64,000 bases of DNA from Stella humosa. Its GTDB lineage: Bacteria; Pseudomonadota; Alphaproteobacteria; ATCC43930; Allostellaceae. Made by a program: the position numbers and the translations under genes. Shown piece after piece: positions 25,438 to 33,962 of the stretch (the first letter of the stretch is position 1; every line of letters begins with the position of its first letter). The stretch lies in the NCBI RefSeq assembly GCF_006738645.1, contig NZ_AP019700.1:4880001-4944000 (forward strand). The letters are read 5' to 3'. The notes under the pieces were generated by a model. The model was not told the DNA's origin. It saw only the letters and a program-made list of their open reading frames with translations, and did not search any database.

Positions 25438-27135
25438 ATGAGCAACCAGCTTTCCGGGGCCGAAGCCTTCGTCCGCCTGCTGCAGCAGCATGACGTGAAG
25501 CACGTCTTCGGCCTGTGCGGCGACACCAGCCTGCCGCTTTACGACGCGCTGTTCCGGCTCGACCATGGCATGACCCACATCCTGAGCCGCGACGAACGGT
25601 CGGCCTCTTACATGGCCGACGGCTATGCGCGCGTGACCGGCAAGGTCGGCATCTGCGAGGGCCCCTCGGGTGGCGGCGCCACCTACATCCTGCCGGGCGT
25701 GGTCGAGGCGAACGAGTCGTCGATCCCGATCCTGGCGGTGACGACCGACATCTCGGTCGGCGGCCGCGGCCGCTACACCCTGACGGAGCTCGACCAGGAG
25801 GCGTTGTTCCGGCCGCTGTCGAAGTGGAACCGGATGCTGAACCGCGCGGTCGACATTCCGCGCGTGGTCCGCTCGGCCTTCACCCACATGACCAGCGCCA
25901 AGCCGGGCTCGGCCCATATCGGCCTGCCCTTCGACGTGCAGAAGGACCCGGTCGACGAGGCCGACGTGTGGGCCGACCGCGCGCTCGGCAGCTACCCGTC
26001 GCGCCGCTTCGGTCCCGATCCGGAGATGGTGGCCCGCGCGGCCGAGGCCCTGCTGTCGGCCAAGAACCCGATCTTCATCTGCGGCGGCGGCGTCGTCATC
26101 GCCGGCGCCGAGGCGGCCCTGGTGCAGTTGGCGGAGTGGCTGGGTGCGGCCGTCGCCACCACCATCTCGGGCCAGGGCTCGATCCCCGAGGACCACCCGC
26201 TGGCGACCGGCGTGGTCGGCTCCAACGGCGGCACGCCGATGACGCGCGCGCTGGTCGACATGGCCGACCTGGTGATCTTCGTCGGCTGCCGCGCGGGCTC
26301 GGTCACGACCGAGCGCTGGCGTCACCCGCTGCCGGGCAAGGCCCGGGTTGTCCACATCGACGCCGATCCCGGCGTTTTCGGCGCCACCTACCAGACCCAG
26401 GTGGCGATGCTGTCGGATGCCCGCCTGGCGCTGGAGGCGATCCTGGCCGAGGTGAAGACGGCCCCGCGCCCCACCATCGGCCGGATGCTGGATGCCGCCG
26501 CCATCGCCAAGGCAAAGCTCGAGAAGTTCGGCGCGTTCAATGCGCTGGCCCAGTCCGACGACGCGCCGATCCGGCCCGAGCGGGTGGTGGCGACGTTGCA
26601 GAAGATCCTGCCGAACGATGCCGTCATCGTCTGCGACCCGGGCACGCCCTGCCCCTACTTCTCGGGCTACTACGAGTTCAAGTCGACCGGGCGGCACTTC
26701 ATCTCCAACCGTGCCCACGGCGCGCTCGGCTATTCCATGTCGGCGGCGGTCGGCGCCTGGTATGGCCGGCCGCAGTCCAAGGTGCTGTCGATCATGGGCG
26801 ACGGCTCGTTCGGCTTCACGGTCGGCGAGATGGAGACGATCGTGCGCCAGAAGGTGCCGCTGACGATGATCGTCTTCTCCAACAGCGTCTATGGCTGGAT
26901 CAAGGCCGGGCAGAAGACCGGCTTCGACAGCCGCTACTTCTCGGTCGACTTCTCGCGCACCGATCATGCCAAGGTGGCCGAGGCCTTCGGCGTGAAGGCC
27001 TGGACCGTGCGCGACCCGGCCGACCTGGAGACGGCGCTGCGCCAGGCGATCGACCATGACGGCCCGACCCTGGTCGACATCCACGCCCAGCCGCTGCAGG
27101 ACGCCAAGGCGCCCGTGTCGGAGTGGGTGGCCTGA
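25438..27135 (+). CDS. Thiamine diphosphate-dependent enzyme, acetolactate synthase-like
   Basis: This 565-residue protein has the three ThDP-enzyme domains in order: N-terminal Pyr domain (1-180) with the catalytic-type glutamate E53 in RDERSASYMADGYARVTGK, a central domain (about 195-330), and the C-terminal PP domain with MGDGSFGF and about 28 residues on NSVYGW, the diphosphate/magnesium motif. The fold is shared by acetolactate synthase, oxalyl-CoA decarboxylase, sulfoacetaldehyde acetyltransferase and benzoylformate decarboxylase; the C-terminal half does not assign it to any of these. No regulatory-subunit gene follows, arguing against biosynthetic acetolactate synthase. GGGGG lies 4-8 bases before the ATG. 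It is divergent from the GntR gene with the shared operator. Confidence 0.88.
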   Translation: MSNQLSGAEAFVRLLQQHDVKHVFGLCGDTSLPLYDALFRLDHGMTHILSRDERSASYMADGYARVTGKVGICEGPSGGGATYILPGVVEANESSIPILAVTTDISVGGRGRYTLTELDQEALFRPLSKWNRMLNRAVDIPRVVRSAFTHMTSAKPGSAHIGLPFDVQKDPVDEADVWADRALGSYPSRRFGPDPEMVARAAEALLSAKNPIFICGGGVVIAGAEAALVQLAEWLGAAVATTISGQGSIPEDHPLATGVVGSNGGTPMTRALVDMADLVIFVGCRAGSVTTERWRHPLPGKARVVHIDADPGVFGATYQTQVAMLSDARLALEAILAEVKTAPRPTIGRMLDAAAIAKAKLEKFGAFNALAQSDDAPIRPERVVATLQKILPNDAVIVCDPGTPCPYFSGYYEFKSTGRHFISNRAHGALGYSMSAAVGAWYGRPQSKVLSIMGDGSFGFTVGEMETIVRQKVPLTMIVFSNSVYGWIKAGQKTGFDSRYFSVDFSRTDHAKVAEAFGVKAWTVRDPADLETALRQAIDHDGPTLVDIHAQPLQDAKAPVSEWVA

Positions 27136-27146
27136 ACCTGTAGAAC

Positions 27147-27176
27147 CGCGCTGCCGGGGCTCAGCCCCGCAGCGCG
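27147..27176. terminator. Bidirectional hairpin between convergent genes
   Basis: CGCGCTGCCGGGGC (27147-27160) pairs with GCCCCGCAGCGCG (27164-27176) around a 3-base loop, with a single bulged C. It lies 12 bases after the ThDP gene stop and 2 bases before the end of the opposing DUF1513 gene, so it can end both transcripts. Confidence 0.7.
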
Positions 27177-27177
27177 A

Positions 27178-28296
27178 TCAGGTGCCGCCCTGCAGGGCGA
27201 TGAGATGATTGTCCCAGCGACCGGCAGCCGCGACCGACCCTGCCAGGGGTCGGCCGGCGCCGGTCGCGGGATCGAATCCCACCGCCCCGCCCAGGCCGCT
27301 GGCAACGACGAAGCCGCCGTCCGGGCCGGCGCCGGCGATGCCGCAGCCATCCGCCACCGCCACCGACGACAGCACGCGGCCGTCGGCGATGTCCCAGAAG
27401 GTGGCGATGTTACCGCGCGGCGACGACACGCCCAGCACGCGGCCGGCTGCGTCCATGGCCGCACTGCCGCAATACTGCCGCATCGCCCGCAAGGTCGGCT
27501 GGGGGGCGGCGAAGAAGCGGATCTCGCGGTCGCCCGGCCGGTGGGTGCCGACCAGCGGCACCAGGTCGACGGCCGGCCCCTCATACTGCGCTGCCACCGC
27601 CACCATGCCGTCGGCCGCCACGGCCAGGTGGCGGATGCCAAGCGCCCCCAGTTCGGCTGCCGGCCGGTGGACGGCGACGAGACGCCCGTCCGCCGTATCG
27701 AGATAGGCCAGCGTCGAATCCATGGCCCCGGTGTTCAGCTTCATGCGCGGCGCGTCGAGGTCGGTGACGATGCCGCCATTGGCGACCACGAGCGTGCGCC
27801 CGTCCGGCAGCAGGCGGACGTCGTGCGGGTCGAGCCCGCCCGAATCCCACACCGCGACCGGCGCATAGCCGCGGTCGGCGGCATAGACGCCGATCACCCC
27901 GCGCTCGCCCGCATAGTCCGATTCCGAGGCGAAGAAGAGCCGGCCGTCGGTCGAGAAGGCGCCGTGCCCGTTGAAGCGCCGGCCTTCGGCATTGGCGACC
28001 ATGTGGCGGATGCCGCCCGCCGCCAGGTCGATCACCGCCAGGTAGCGGCCGGGCCGCCGCGCGCAGGCCACGACCTCCGCGCCGCCCGGGCGTTGGGCGA
28101 AGCCGTGCCCACGCGCCGGCAGGGCGAGATCAAGCCGCCCCTCGCCCTCGCCGTCGAAGGCGCTGGCGAAGAAGCGGCCGCCAGCCTCGATGCGGGCGCC
28201 CAGCATCAGGGGCCGTGCGGCTTCCGCCCGTGCCCGCGGCAGGGCCGCCAGCGCCGCACAGGCGAGCCCGCCCGCCAGAAGATCGCGTCGCCGCAT
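27178..28296 (-). CDS. DUF1513 periplasmic beta-propeller-like protein
   Basis: This 372-residue protein starts MRRRDLLAGGLACAALAAL, a twin-arginine-type export signal, and then has the DUF1513 pattern of repeated blades: RPGRYLAVIDLAAGG, FNGHGAFSTDGRLFFASESD, DPHDVRLLPDGRTLVVANGG and RHLAVAADGMVAVAAQYEG. The family is nearly always the last gene of imelysin/di-heme oxidoreductase operons, as here, where it begins 2 bases after the second imelysin gene ends. Its role in iron handling is not established. Confidence 0.9.
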   Translation of the reverse strand: MRRRDLLAGGLACAALAALPRARAEAARPLMLGARIEAGGRFFASAFDGEGEGRLDLALPARGHGFAQRPGGAEVVACARRPGRYLAVIDLAAGGIRHMVANAEGRRFNGHGAFSTDGRLFFASESDYAGERGVIGVYAADRGYAPVAVWDSGGLDPHDVRLLPDGRTLVVANGGIVTDLDAPRMKLNTGAMDSTLAYLDTADGRLVAVHRPAAELGALGIRHLAVAADGMVAVAAQYEGPAVDLVPLVGTHRPGDREIRFFAAPQPTLRAMRQYCGSAAMDAAGRVLGVSSPRGNIATFWDIADGRVLSSVAVADGCGIAGAGPDGGFVVASGLGGAVGFDPATGAGRPLAGSVAAAGRWDNHLIALQGGT

Positions 28297-28298
28297 GG

Positions 28299-29411
28299 TC
28301 AGTCCCCGTCCAGCGCGTTGAAGCCGAGCGGGATGCCCAGCGCCTCGGTCAGGCGCTGGGCGATCAGCGCCTTCAACGCCGCCGTCTCGCGCACCAGCCG
28401 CTCGATCGCCGGGCGGCGCTTGGCATCCTCGACCGCCGATTCCAGCGGCCCCTGGATCGCCTCGGCCGAAGCGCGGGTCTGCGCGAAGGCGCGGCGCAGC
28501 AGCTCGTCGAGGGCGACGTCCTTGGCCGGTCCCTTCACGACCGCAGAGAAGCCGTCGGCGGCACCATAGAGATCAGCCCCGGCGGCAAGGTCGAGGCGGA
28601 CATTGTCGAGCGAGCGGCCGCTGCGCCAGGCCTCCGCCAGGCGCGGCCGGGCGGCCTGGATGGCCTGTCCCAGCGGGCGCGCCAGCTTGTGGTCGGACAC
28701 CAGTTCGACCGACAGGTGCAGCGCCTTAACGAAGTCGAGCGTCGCCTCGCTCGGCTGCTGGTAGGGCGAATCGGTGCCGCCGGCGCCGGCCAGTACCTTC
28801 AGGAACGGCCGGTCGCCGCCGGTCCATTCATGGTGCACGTCGGCCGCCATGCGGGCGAGATTGACCGTGAGCGCGTGCAGCACGGCGCAGCGCCGGCGGG
28901 CGCCGTCATCCCCGGCCAGCAGCAGCCCCTCCGTCCCGTCCGCGAACATCAGGCGTTCCAGCGCCGGGAAGCCCTGGCCGGCGACGTTGCCGCGCGCCAG
29001 CGCCGCCGGGTCCAGCGCCGCCGGCTCGGCCTTCAGCAGTTCCTCCAGCGCGCGGCCGACGCTGTTGCGCGGGTCCGGCCAGAAGGCGAAGCGGGCAGAC
29101 CGCGAGAAATACTCGACCGGCCCGAAGCGGACATGCTGGATGCGCTGCCAGGCGTCAGAGGCCTCGACATAGCGGCGCCGCAACTCGACCAGATGGGTGC
29201 GGCTGGGGGCGGCACAGAAGGTCTTGGCGCCGGCCTCGAGTGCGGCCGTCGCCTTCTCCAGCGCGGCATAGCGCGGCACGACATAGCCGGTGGCGAGCGC
29301 CTCATTGAGCCGGCGATAGACCGCCTCGTCCAGGTCGGCCGCCTGGCCGCCGGCCACCGGCAGGACGAAGGCAGAGAGCAGGAGGAACAGCCGCAGGATC
29401 AGGCCGGGCAT
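28299..29411 (-). CDS. Imelysin family protein, variant lacking the GxHxxE histidine
   Basis: This 370-residue secreted protein has a Sec signal (MPGLILRLFLLLSAFVLPVAG) and the helical imelysin domain (WQRIQHVRFGPVEYF, TGGDRPFLKVLAG). At the position where the other imelysin has G-W-H-A-I-E, it reads G-F-P-A-L-E, so the glutamate is kept and the histidine is lost. It is therefore unlikely to bind metal in the same way. It lies 12 bases after the di-heme oxidoreductase gene. A structural, substrate-capturing or partner role beside the canonical imelysin is possible. Confidence 0.88.
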   Translation of the reverse strand: MPGLILRLFLLLSAFVLPVAGGQAADLDEAVYRRLNEALATGYVVPRYAALEKATAALEAGAKTFCAAPSRTHLVELRRRYVEASDAWQRIQHVRFGPVEYFSRSARFAFWPDPRNSVGRALEELLKAEPAALDPAALARGNVAGQGFPALERLMFADGTEGLLLAGDDGARRRCAVLHALTVNLARMAADVHHEWTGGDRPFLKVLAGAGGTDSPYQQPSEATLDFVKALHLSVELVSDHKLARPLGQAIQAARPRLAEAWRSGRSLDNVRLDLAAGADLYGAADGFSAVVKGPAKDVALDELLRRAFAQTRASAEAIQGPLESAVEDAKRRPAIERLVRETAALKALIAQRLTEALGIPLGFNALDGD

Positions 29412-29423
29412 CGCATCTCTCCT

Positions 29424-30902
29424 CTAGAGGGACCGCAGGAAGGCAAGCAGCGCCTCGCGCTCGTGCCGGCTCATCGCCACCACCTTGCGCCGGGCCGCCT
29501 CGGCCTCGCCGCCATGCCACAGGATCGCCTCGAGCGGCGAGCGCGCGCGGCCGTCATGGAGATAGAAGGTGTTGCCGTTCACCACCTCGGTCAGGCCCAG
29601 ACCCCACAGGGGCGTGGTGCGCCACTGCCGCCCGTTCGCCAGGCCTTCCGGCCGGTCGTCCGCCAGCCCTTCGCCCATGTCGTGCAGCAGCAGGTCGGTG
29701 TAGGGCCAGATAAGCTGCCCCGACAGTTCCGGCCGGTCCGGGTCGTTGCCGGTGACGAACTTCGGGCGGTGGCAGCCGGCGCAGCCGCTGGCATGGAACT
29801 GCCGCTTGCCTTCCAGCACCTGGGGGGAATCGACGTCGCGCCGCGCGGGCACGGCCAAGTGACGGGAATAGAAGGCGACCAGGTCGAACATCTTGGGCAC
29901 CACCTCGACCGCGCCCTCGCCATGGGCGCCGTGCGGGGCCTTGCGGCAGGCGTCCTGGGCCGGCGTGCAGTCGCCCCAGGGGTCGCGCGACAGGGGCGTC
30001 GACAGGCCCATGTCGCCCGAGAAGGCATCGGCCACCTGCTGGGCGATCGTCGGCTGCCCCGCCTTCCAGCCGAAGCGGCCCAGCATGGCGCGGTCGAACT
30101 CCCGGCTCCACACCCGGTTGGCCTTGCCGGCGATGCCGTCGCCGTCGCCGTCGTCCGGATCGGCCAGCGCCAGGATGTCGGCCTCGTCGACCAGTTCCAG
30201 CAGCCCCATGCCGATCATCGGCGGCGCCAGCCGCGGCGACATCATGGTCTTCGGATGGAGTGGGCCGTAGTTCAAGCCGGAGATGGAGTAGGTCGGGCGG
30301 CGCAGATGGACGATCGTGCCGTCGGCCAGCCGCACCGGCTCCTCGGCATAGGCGACGTCCATCGTGCCCTCGGCCAGGTGGCCCTGGACCGAGAAGTTCT
30401 GGAGCTGGCCGCCATAGGTCGGCTCCGGCACCGCCGAGGCCAGCAGCTTGGCCAGCCGGTCCTGCTGCTCGGCCGTCTCGGGCGGGATCGACAGCCGCAG
30501 GAAAAGCGAGACGGCCGCCTCGCCGGGTGCCGGCACGCGGCCGCGCCCGTCCTTCAGGTGGCAGGACTGGCAGGAGCGCGCGTTCCACAGCGGCCCCAGC
30601 CCGTCCGACGAGCGGGTCGAACTGGGGGCCGACACCCACAGCTTGCGGAAGATGCCGTCGCCCACCTTGAAGTCGAGCTGGCGCTCGAAGGACAGGTTGC
30701 CGGAGGGGTGCGAGAAGACGCTGGTGTTGATCGGATGGCGCCCGGTCGCGGCCCCGCCCGGGTTCTCCTCATAGGGTTCCGGCCTGGAAAAGTCGGTCGG
30801 CGGCCGGACGATGTCGCGCAGGGTGGCGGAGTCGGCCGCCGCCCCGGGGGCGGCGGCCAGCGCCAGCATGGTGGCCGCGATCGCGGTTCTTCTGCCCATC
30901 AT
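29424..30902 (-). CDS. Di-heme oxidoreductase (DHOR/cytochrome c peroxidase-like)
   Basis: This 492-residue periplasmic protein has a Sec signal (MMGRRTAIAATMLALAAAPG) and two CxxCH c-type heme sites, CQSCH near residue 114 and CAGCH near residue 380. Between them is the DHOR signature ADPDDGDGDGIAGKANRVW, a calcium-like acidic loop. The family was once called thiol oxidoreductase; members occur with imelysins in iron-regulated operons and are proposed to help redox conversion of iron. It lies between two imelysin genes. Confidence 0.92.
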   Translation of the reverse strand: MMGRRTAIAATMLALAAAPGAAADSATLRDIVRPPTDFSRPEPYEENPGGAATGRHPINTSVFSHPSGNLSFERQLDFKVGDGIFRKLWVSAPSSTRSSDGLGPLWNARSCQSCHLKDGRGRVPAPGEAAVSLFLRLSIPPETAEQQDRLAKLLASAVPEPTYGGQLQNFSVQGHLAEGTMDVAYAEEPVRLADGTIVHLRRPTYSISGLNYGPLHPKTMMSPRLAPPMIGMGLLELVDEADILALADPDDGDGDGIAGKANRVWSREFDRAMLGRFGWKAGQPTIAQQVADAFSGDMGLSTPLSRDPWGDCTPAQDACRKAPHGAHGEGAVEVVPKMFDLVAFYSRHLAVPARRDVDSPQVLEGKRQFHASGCAGCHRPKFVTGNDPDRPELSGQLIWPYTDLLLHDMGEGLADDRPEGLANGRQWRTTPLWGLGLTEVVNGNTFYLHDGRARSPLEAILWHGGEAEAARRKVVAMSRHEREALLAFLRSL

Positions 30903-30925
30903 CGTCCGGCCGCGGCGGCCGCTCC

Positions 30926-32203
30926 TTACTTCTTGAAGACCTTGGCCGGGTCGTCGAGGCTGTCGGAGCCCTCGAACTTGATCGGCTTCAGCTTGAGGGA
31001 CGCCACCACGCGCTCCAGCGTGCGGGTCTGTGCCGTCAGCGCGTCGATCGCGGCCTGCACCACCGCGTTGCCCTCGGCGTTGTCCGGCCCGATCATCTGG
31101 TCGTAGGCTTCCTTGGTCTCGGCGCGTTCCTTGACCCGGCGCATCGCGGCCTCGGTCGCGTCTAGTCGCGCCTTCATCTCCACCGCCAGCGCCGCATCCG
31201 TCGCCTGCACGAGATCGGCCGGAGCCGGCCCCTTCAGTTCGCTGCCGTCCGTGCGCTTGTACTGGCCGAACCAGACCGCGCGCATGCCGACCACGTTGTA
31301 GTAGTGGCTGTTGTGGGTGTTGTCGGAGAAGCAGTCATGCTCCTCTTCCGGGTCGTGCAGCATCAGGCCCAGCTTCATGCGCTCGCCCGCCAGCTCGCCA
31401 TAGGCCAGGCTGCCGATGCCGGTCAGGATGGCGGTGATGCCGCCGTCCGGGCCACCCTTGCCCAGGTCCTTGCGCGCCTTGCCGGTCTTGGCCCACTGCT
31501 TGGTCATCCAGCCGAGATCGTCGACCAGCAAGTCGGTCGCCACCCGCAGGTACTGGCCGCGGCGATCGCAATGGCCGTTGGTGCAGGCCGCCCCCTTGGC
31601 ATAGTCGGTCCAGGGCCGATTGCCGGCGCCGGGGCCGTTGCCGTTCAGGTCCTGGCCCCACAGCAGGAACTCGATCGCGTGCCAGCCGACGGCGACGTTG
31701 GCCTCGACCCCGCCCAGTTCGTGCAGCTTCTCGGACAGCAGCTTCTTGGTGATGCGGGTGGCGTCGATCGTCTTGCCGCCGAACTTGATCTTCGGGTTGG
31801 CGATGACGTTGGCGGTGTAGAGCGGGTTCTCGTCGCTTTCGGCGCCATAGGAGCTGTCGACATAGTCGATCAGCCCCTCGTCGAGCGGCCAGCCATTCAC
31901 CTTGCCTTCCCAGCCGTCGACGATGGCATTGCCGAAGCGGAAGGCCTCGGTCTGCTGGTAGGGGACGCGGGCGGCAAGCCAGGCGGTCCGCGCGGCCTTC
32001 AGGTTGGCCTCGCTCGGCTGCTCGACGAGCGCGGTCACCGCCGTCTTCAGCGTACCGGCGCCGGCCAGCGCATCCTGGTACATCGCCTGGGCGATGTCGC
32101 CATAGGTGGCGACGATCTGGCGCTTGTCGGCGGCGCCAGCGGCCAGCGCCGGCACCATGGCGGCGATAAATCCGAACGCGAACAAATGCTTGGCGGCGAT
32201 CAC
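30926..32203 (-). CDS. Imelysin family protein with GxHxxE motif (iron-regulated), GTG start
   Basis: This 425-residue protein has a Sec signal (FAFGFIAAMVPALAAGAADK region) and a full imelysin peptidase-like (M75) domain. It carries the GxHxxE metal motif in VGWHAIEFLLWGQDLNG and a conserved cysteine pair in CTNGHCDRRGQYL. The start codon is GTG at 32201-32203, preceded by a very strong GGAGGGGAGGGG ribosome site. It is the first gene of the operon and would be the most abundant product, placed in the periplasm or on the outer membrane. Bacterial imelysins of this kind (ICMP, IrpA) are tied to iron uptake. The Fur-box-like site just upstream agrees. Confidence 0.93.
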   Translation of the reverse strand: MIAAKHLFAFGFIAAMVPALAAGAADKRQIVATYGDIAQAMYQDALAGAGTLKTAVTALVEQPSEANLKAARTAWLAARVPYQQTEAFRFGNAIVDGWEGKVNGWPLDEGLIDYVDSSYGAESDENPLYTANVIANPKIKFGGKTIDATRITKKLLSEKLHELGGVEANVAVGWHAIEFLLWGQDLNGNGPGAGNRPWTDYAKGAACTNGHCDRRGQYLRVATDLLVDDLGWMTKQWAKTGKARKDLGKGGPDGGITAILTGIGSLAYGELAGERMKLGLMLHDPEEEHDCFSDNTHNSHYYNVVGMRAVWFGQYKRTDGSELKGPAPADLVQATDAALAVEMKARLDATEAAMRRVKERAETKEAYDQMIGPDNAEGNAVVQAAIDALTAQTRTLERVVASLKLKPIKFEGSDSLDDPAKVFKK

Positions 32204-32238
32204 GAGCCCCTCCCCTCCTCTGGTTTCCGTGCGGCAGG

Positions 32239-32271
32239 ACGATACTGCAAGTGATTATGACTGTCAGTAGC
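32239..32271 (-). promoter_or_regulatory. Promoter with embedded Fur-box-like sequence for the imelysin operon
   Basis: On the minus strand a -35 CTGACA (32262-32267) and -10 TATCGT (32239-32244) are 17 bases apart. Between and over them, read on the plus strand, TGATTATGACTGTCA (32252-32266) matches 12 of 15 positions of the Fur 7-1-7 motif. A repressor here would cover the promoter 36-64 bases before the imelysin GTG. Confidence 0.6.
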
Positions 32272-32408
32272 GCACGGCCATGCGGCAATGCGCCACGCCC
32301 AGCCGGCCCGGCGGCCCGCCCGAGCCGGATGGCGGCGATTGCGCGGTGCGGCCCGGACCGACTAGCCTGCACCCCGCGAAACGGCACGCAATCGGCCCCG
32401 GGCAGCAG

Positions 32409-33662
32409 ATGACGCGATATTCGGCTTTCAGCCTCCTGACCAAGGCCCTCGGCGGCCATGCCGGGTGGGGTCGTGCCTGGCGCGACCCGGCGCCCAAGCC
32501 CGCCTATGATGTCATCATCATCGGCGGCGGCGGCCATGGGCTGGCCAGCGCCTACTACCTGGCCAAGGTGCACGGCATCACCAACGTCGCCGTGCTGGAG
32601 AAGGGGCCGATCGGGCTGGGCAACACCGGCCGCAACACGACGATCGTGCGCTCCAACTACCTGCTGCCCGAGAACAACCATTTCTACGAATGGTCGCTGA
32701 AGCTCTGGGAGGGGCTGGAGCAGGACCTGAACTTCAACGTCATGATGAGCCAGCGCGGCGTCCTGAACCTCTTCCACTCCGATGCCCAGCGCAACGCGGC
32801 CGCCCGGCGCGGCAACTCGATGCGGCTGATCGGCGTCGATGCCGAGTTGCTGGACCGCGAGCAGGTGCGGGCGATGGCGCCGATGCTCGATTTCGACAAT
32901 GCGCGCTTCCCCGTGATGGGCGGGCTGTTGCAGCGGCGCGGCGGCACGGCCAGGCACGATGCCGTCGCCTGGGGCTTCGCGCGCGCGGCCGACGCGCTGG
33001 GCGTCGACGTCATCCAGCATTGCGAGGTGACGGGGATCCGCCGCGAGGGCGACCGGGTGACGGGGGTGGAGACGACGCGCGGACCGATCGCCGCGGCCAA
33101 GATCGGCATGGCGGTCGCCGGCAACACCTCGCGCGTGGCGGCGATGGCCGGCCTGAACCTGCCGATCGAAAGCCACGTCCTGCAGGCCTTCGTGACCGAG
33201 GGGCTGAAGCCGCTGGTCGATACCGTGATCACCTTCGGCGCCGGGCACTTCTACATCAGCCAGTCCGACAAGGGCGGGCTCGTCTTCGGCGGCGACCTCG
33301 ACGGCTACAACTCCTACGCCCAGCGCGGCACCTTGCAGATGGTGGAGCATGTCTTCGCCGCCGGCGTCGCCATGATGCCCTGCCTGTCGCGCCTGCGCGT
33401 GCTGCGCCAATGGGGCGGCGTGATGGACATGACGATGGACGGCTCGCCCCTCATCTGCCGCACGCCGCTTGCCGGGCTCTATCTCAATGGCGGCTGGTGC
33501 TATGGCGGCTTCAAGGCGACGCCCGGCTCGGGCTGGTGTTTCGCCCACACGATCGCCAACGACGCGCCCCATCGCCTCAACGCGACGATGACGATCGAAC
33601 GCTTCCGCGATGGCCGCCTGATGGACGAGCGCGGCGTCGGCGCCTGGCCCTGGGCACAGTAG
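32409..33662 (+). CDS. soxB: Sarcosine oxidase beta subunit
   Basis: This 417-residue flavoprotein is the catalytic subunit that oxidises sarcosine to glycine. It has the FAD-binding DVIIIGGGGHGLASAYYLAK near residue 33, the GLGNTGRNTTIVRSNYL active-site region, and TARHDAVAW with the histidine that carries covalent FMN in the Corynebacterium and Arthrobacter enzymes. The C-terminal GGWCYGGFKATPGSGW is also typical. The frame opens at 32280, but MTRYSAFSLL at 32409 is the family start. It is the first gene of a B-D-A-G cluster. The 32272-32408 leader shows no recognisable riboswitch. Confidence 0.95.
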   Translation: MTRYSAFSLLTKALGGHAGWGRAWRDPAPKPAYDVIIIGGGGHGLASAYYLAKVHGITNVAVLEKGPIGLGNTGRNTTIVRSNYLLPENNHFYEWSLKLWEGLEQDLNFNVMMSQRGVLNLFHSDAQRNAAARRGNSMRLIGVDAELLDREQVRAMAPMLDFDNARFPVMGGLLQRRGGTARHDAVAWGFARAADALGVDVIQHCEVTGIRREGDRVTGVETTRGPIAAAKIGMAVAGNTSRVAAMAGLNLPIESHVLQAFVTEGLKPLVDTVITFGAGHFYISQSDKGGLVFGGDLDGYNSYAQRGTLQMVEHVFAAGVAMMPCLSRLRVLRQWGGVMDMTMDGSPLICRTPLAGLYLNGGWCYGGFKATPGSGWCFAHTIANDAPHRLNATMTIERFRDGRLMDERGVGAWPWAQ

Positions 33663-33671
33663 GAATCGGCG

Positions 33672-33962
33672 ATGCATCTCATCCCCTGCCCCTGGTGTGG
33701 CCCGCGCGACGAGGCGGAGTTCAACTATCGCGGCGACGCGACCGTCCGCCGGCCAGCGCCCGATGCCGGCGTCGATGCCTTCTACGACTATGTCTACACG
33801 CGGGCGAACCCGCGCGGCTGGCACACCGAATGGTGGCACCATGCGGGCGGCTGCCGCCAGTTCGTGAAGGTGGTGCGCCACACCATGACCCATGCCATCG
33901 CCGGGGCTGGCCGGGCGACCGACGAGATGCCGCTGCCTAAAGAAGGGAGGGCGGCAGAATGA
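33672..33962 (+). CDS. soxD: Sarcosine oxidase delta subunit
   Basis: This 96-residue zinc-binding subunit has IPCPWCGPRDEAEF (first cysteine pair), YTRANPRGWHTEWWHHAGGC with the remaining ligands, and the conserved ending RQFVKVVRHT. It stabilises the complex. It starts 9 bases after soxB and its stop overlaps the soxA start (ATGA). Confidence 0.95.
   Translation: MHLIPCPWCGPRDEAEFNYRGDATVRRPAPDAGVDAFYDYVYTRANPRGWHTEWWHHAGGCRQFVKVVRHTMTHAIAGAGRATDEMPLPKEGRAAE

Noticed and set aside
23131-27135. A complete iminodisuccinate degradation pathway
   Set aside because: MmgE/PrpD and an aspartate-dehydrogenase-like gene fit, but no lyase of the fumarase/aspartase superfamily is present; kept only as one hypothesis for substrate type.
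32272-32408. Glycine or folate riboswitch before soxB
   Set aside because: No conserved riboswitch core or tandem aptamer pattern could be recognised in the 137 bases.
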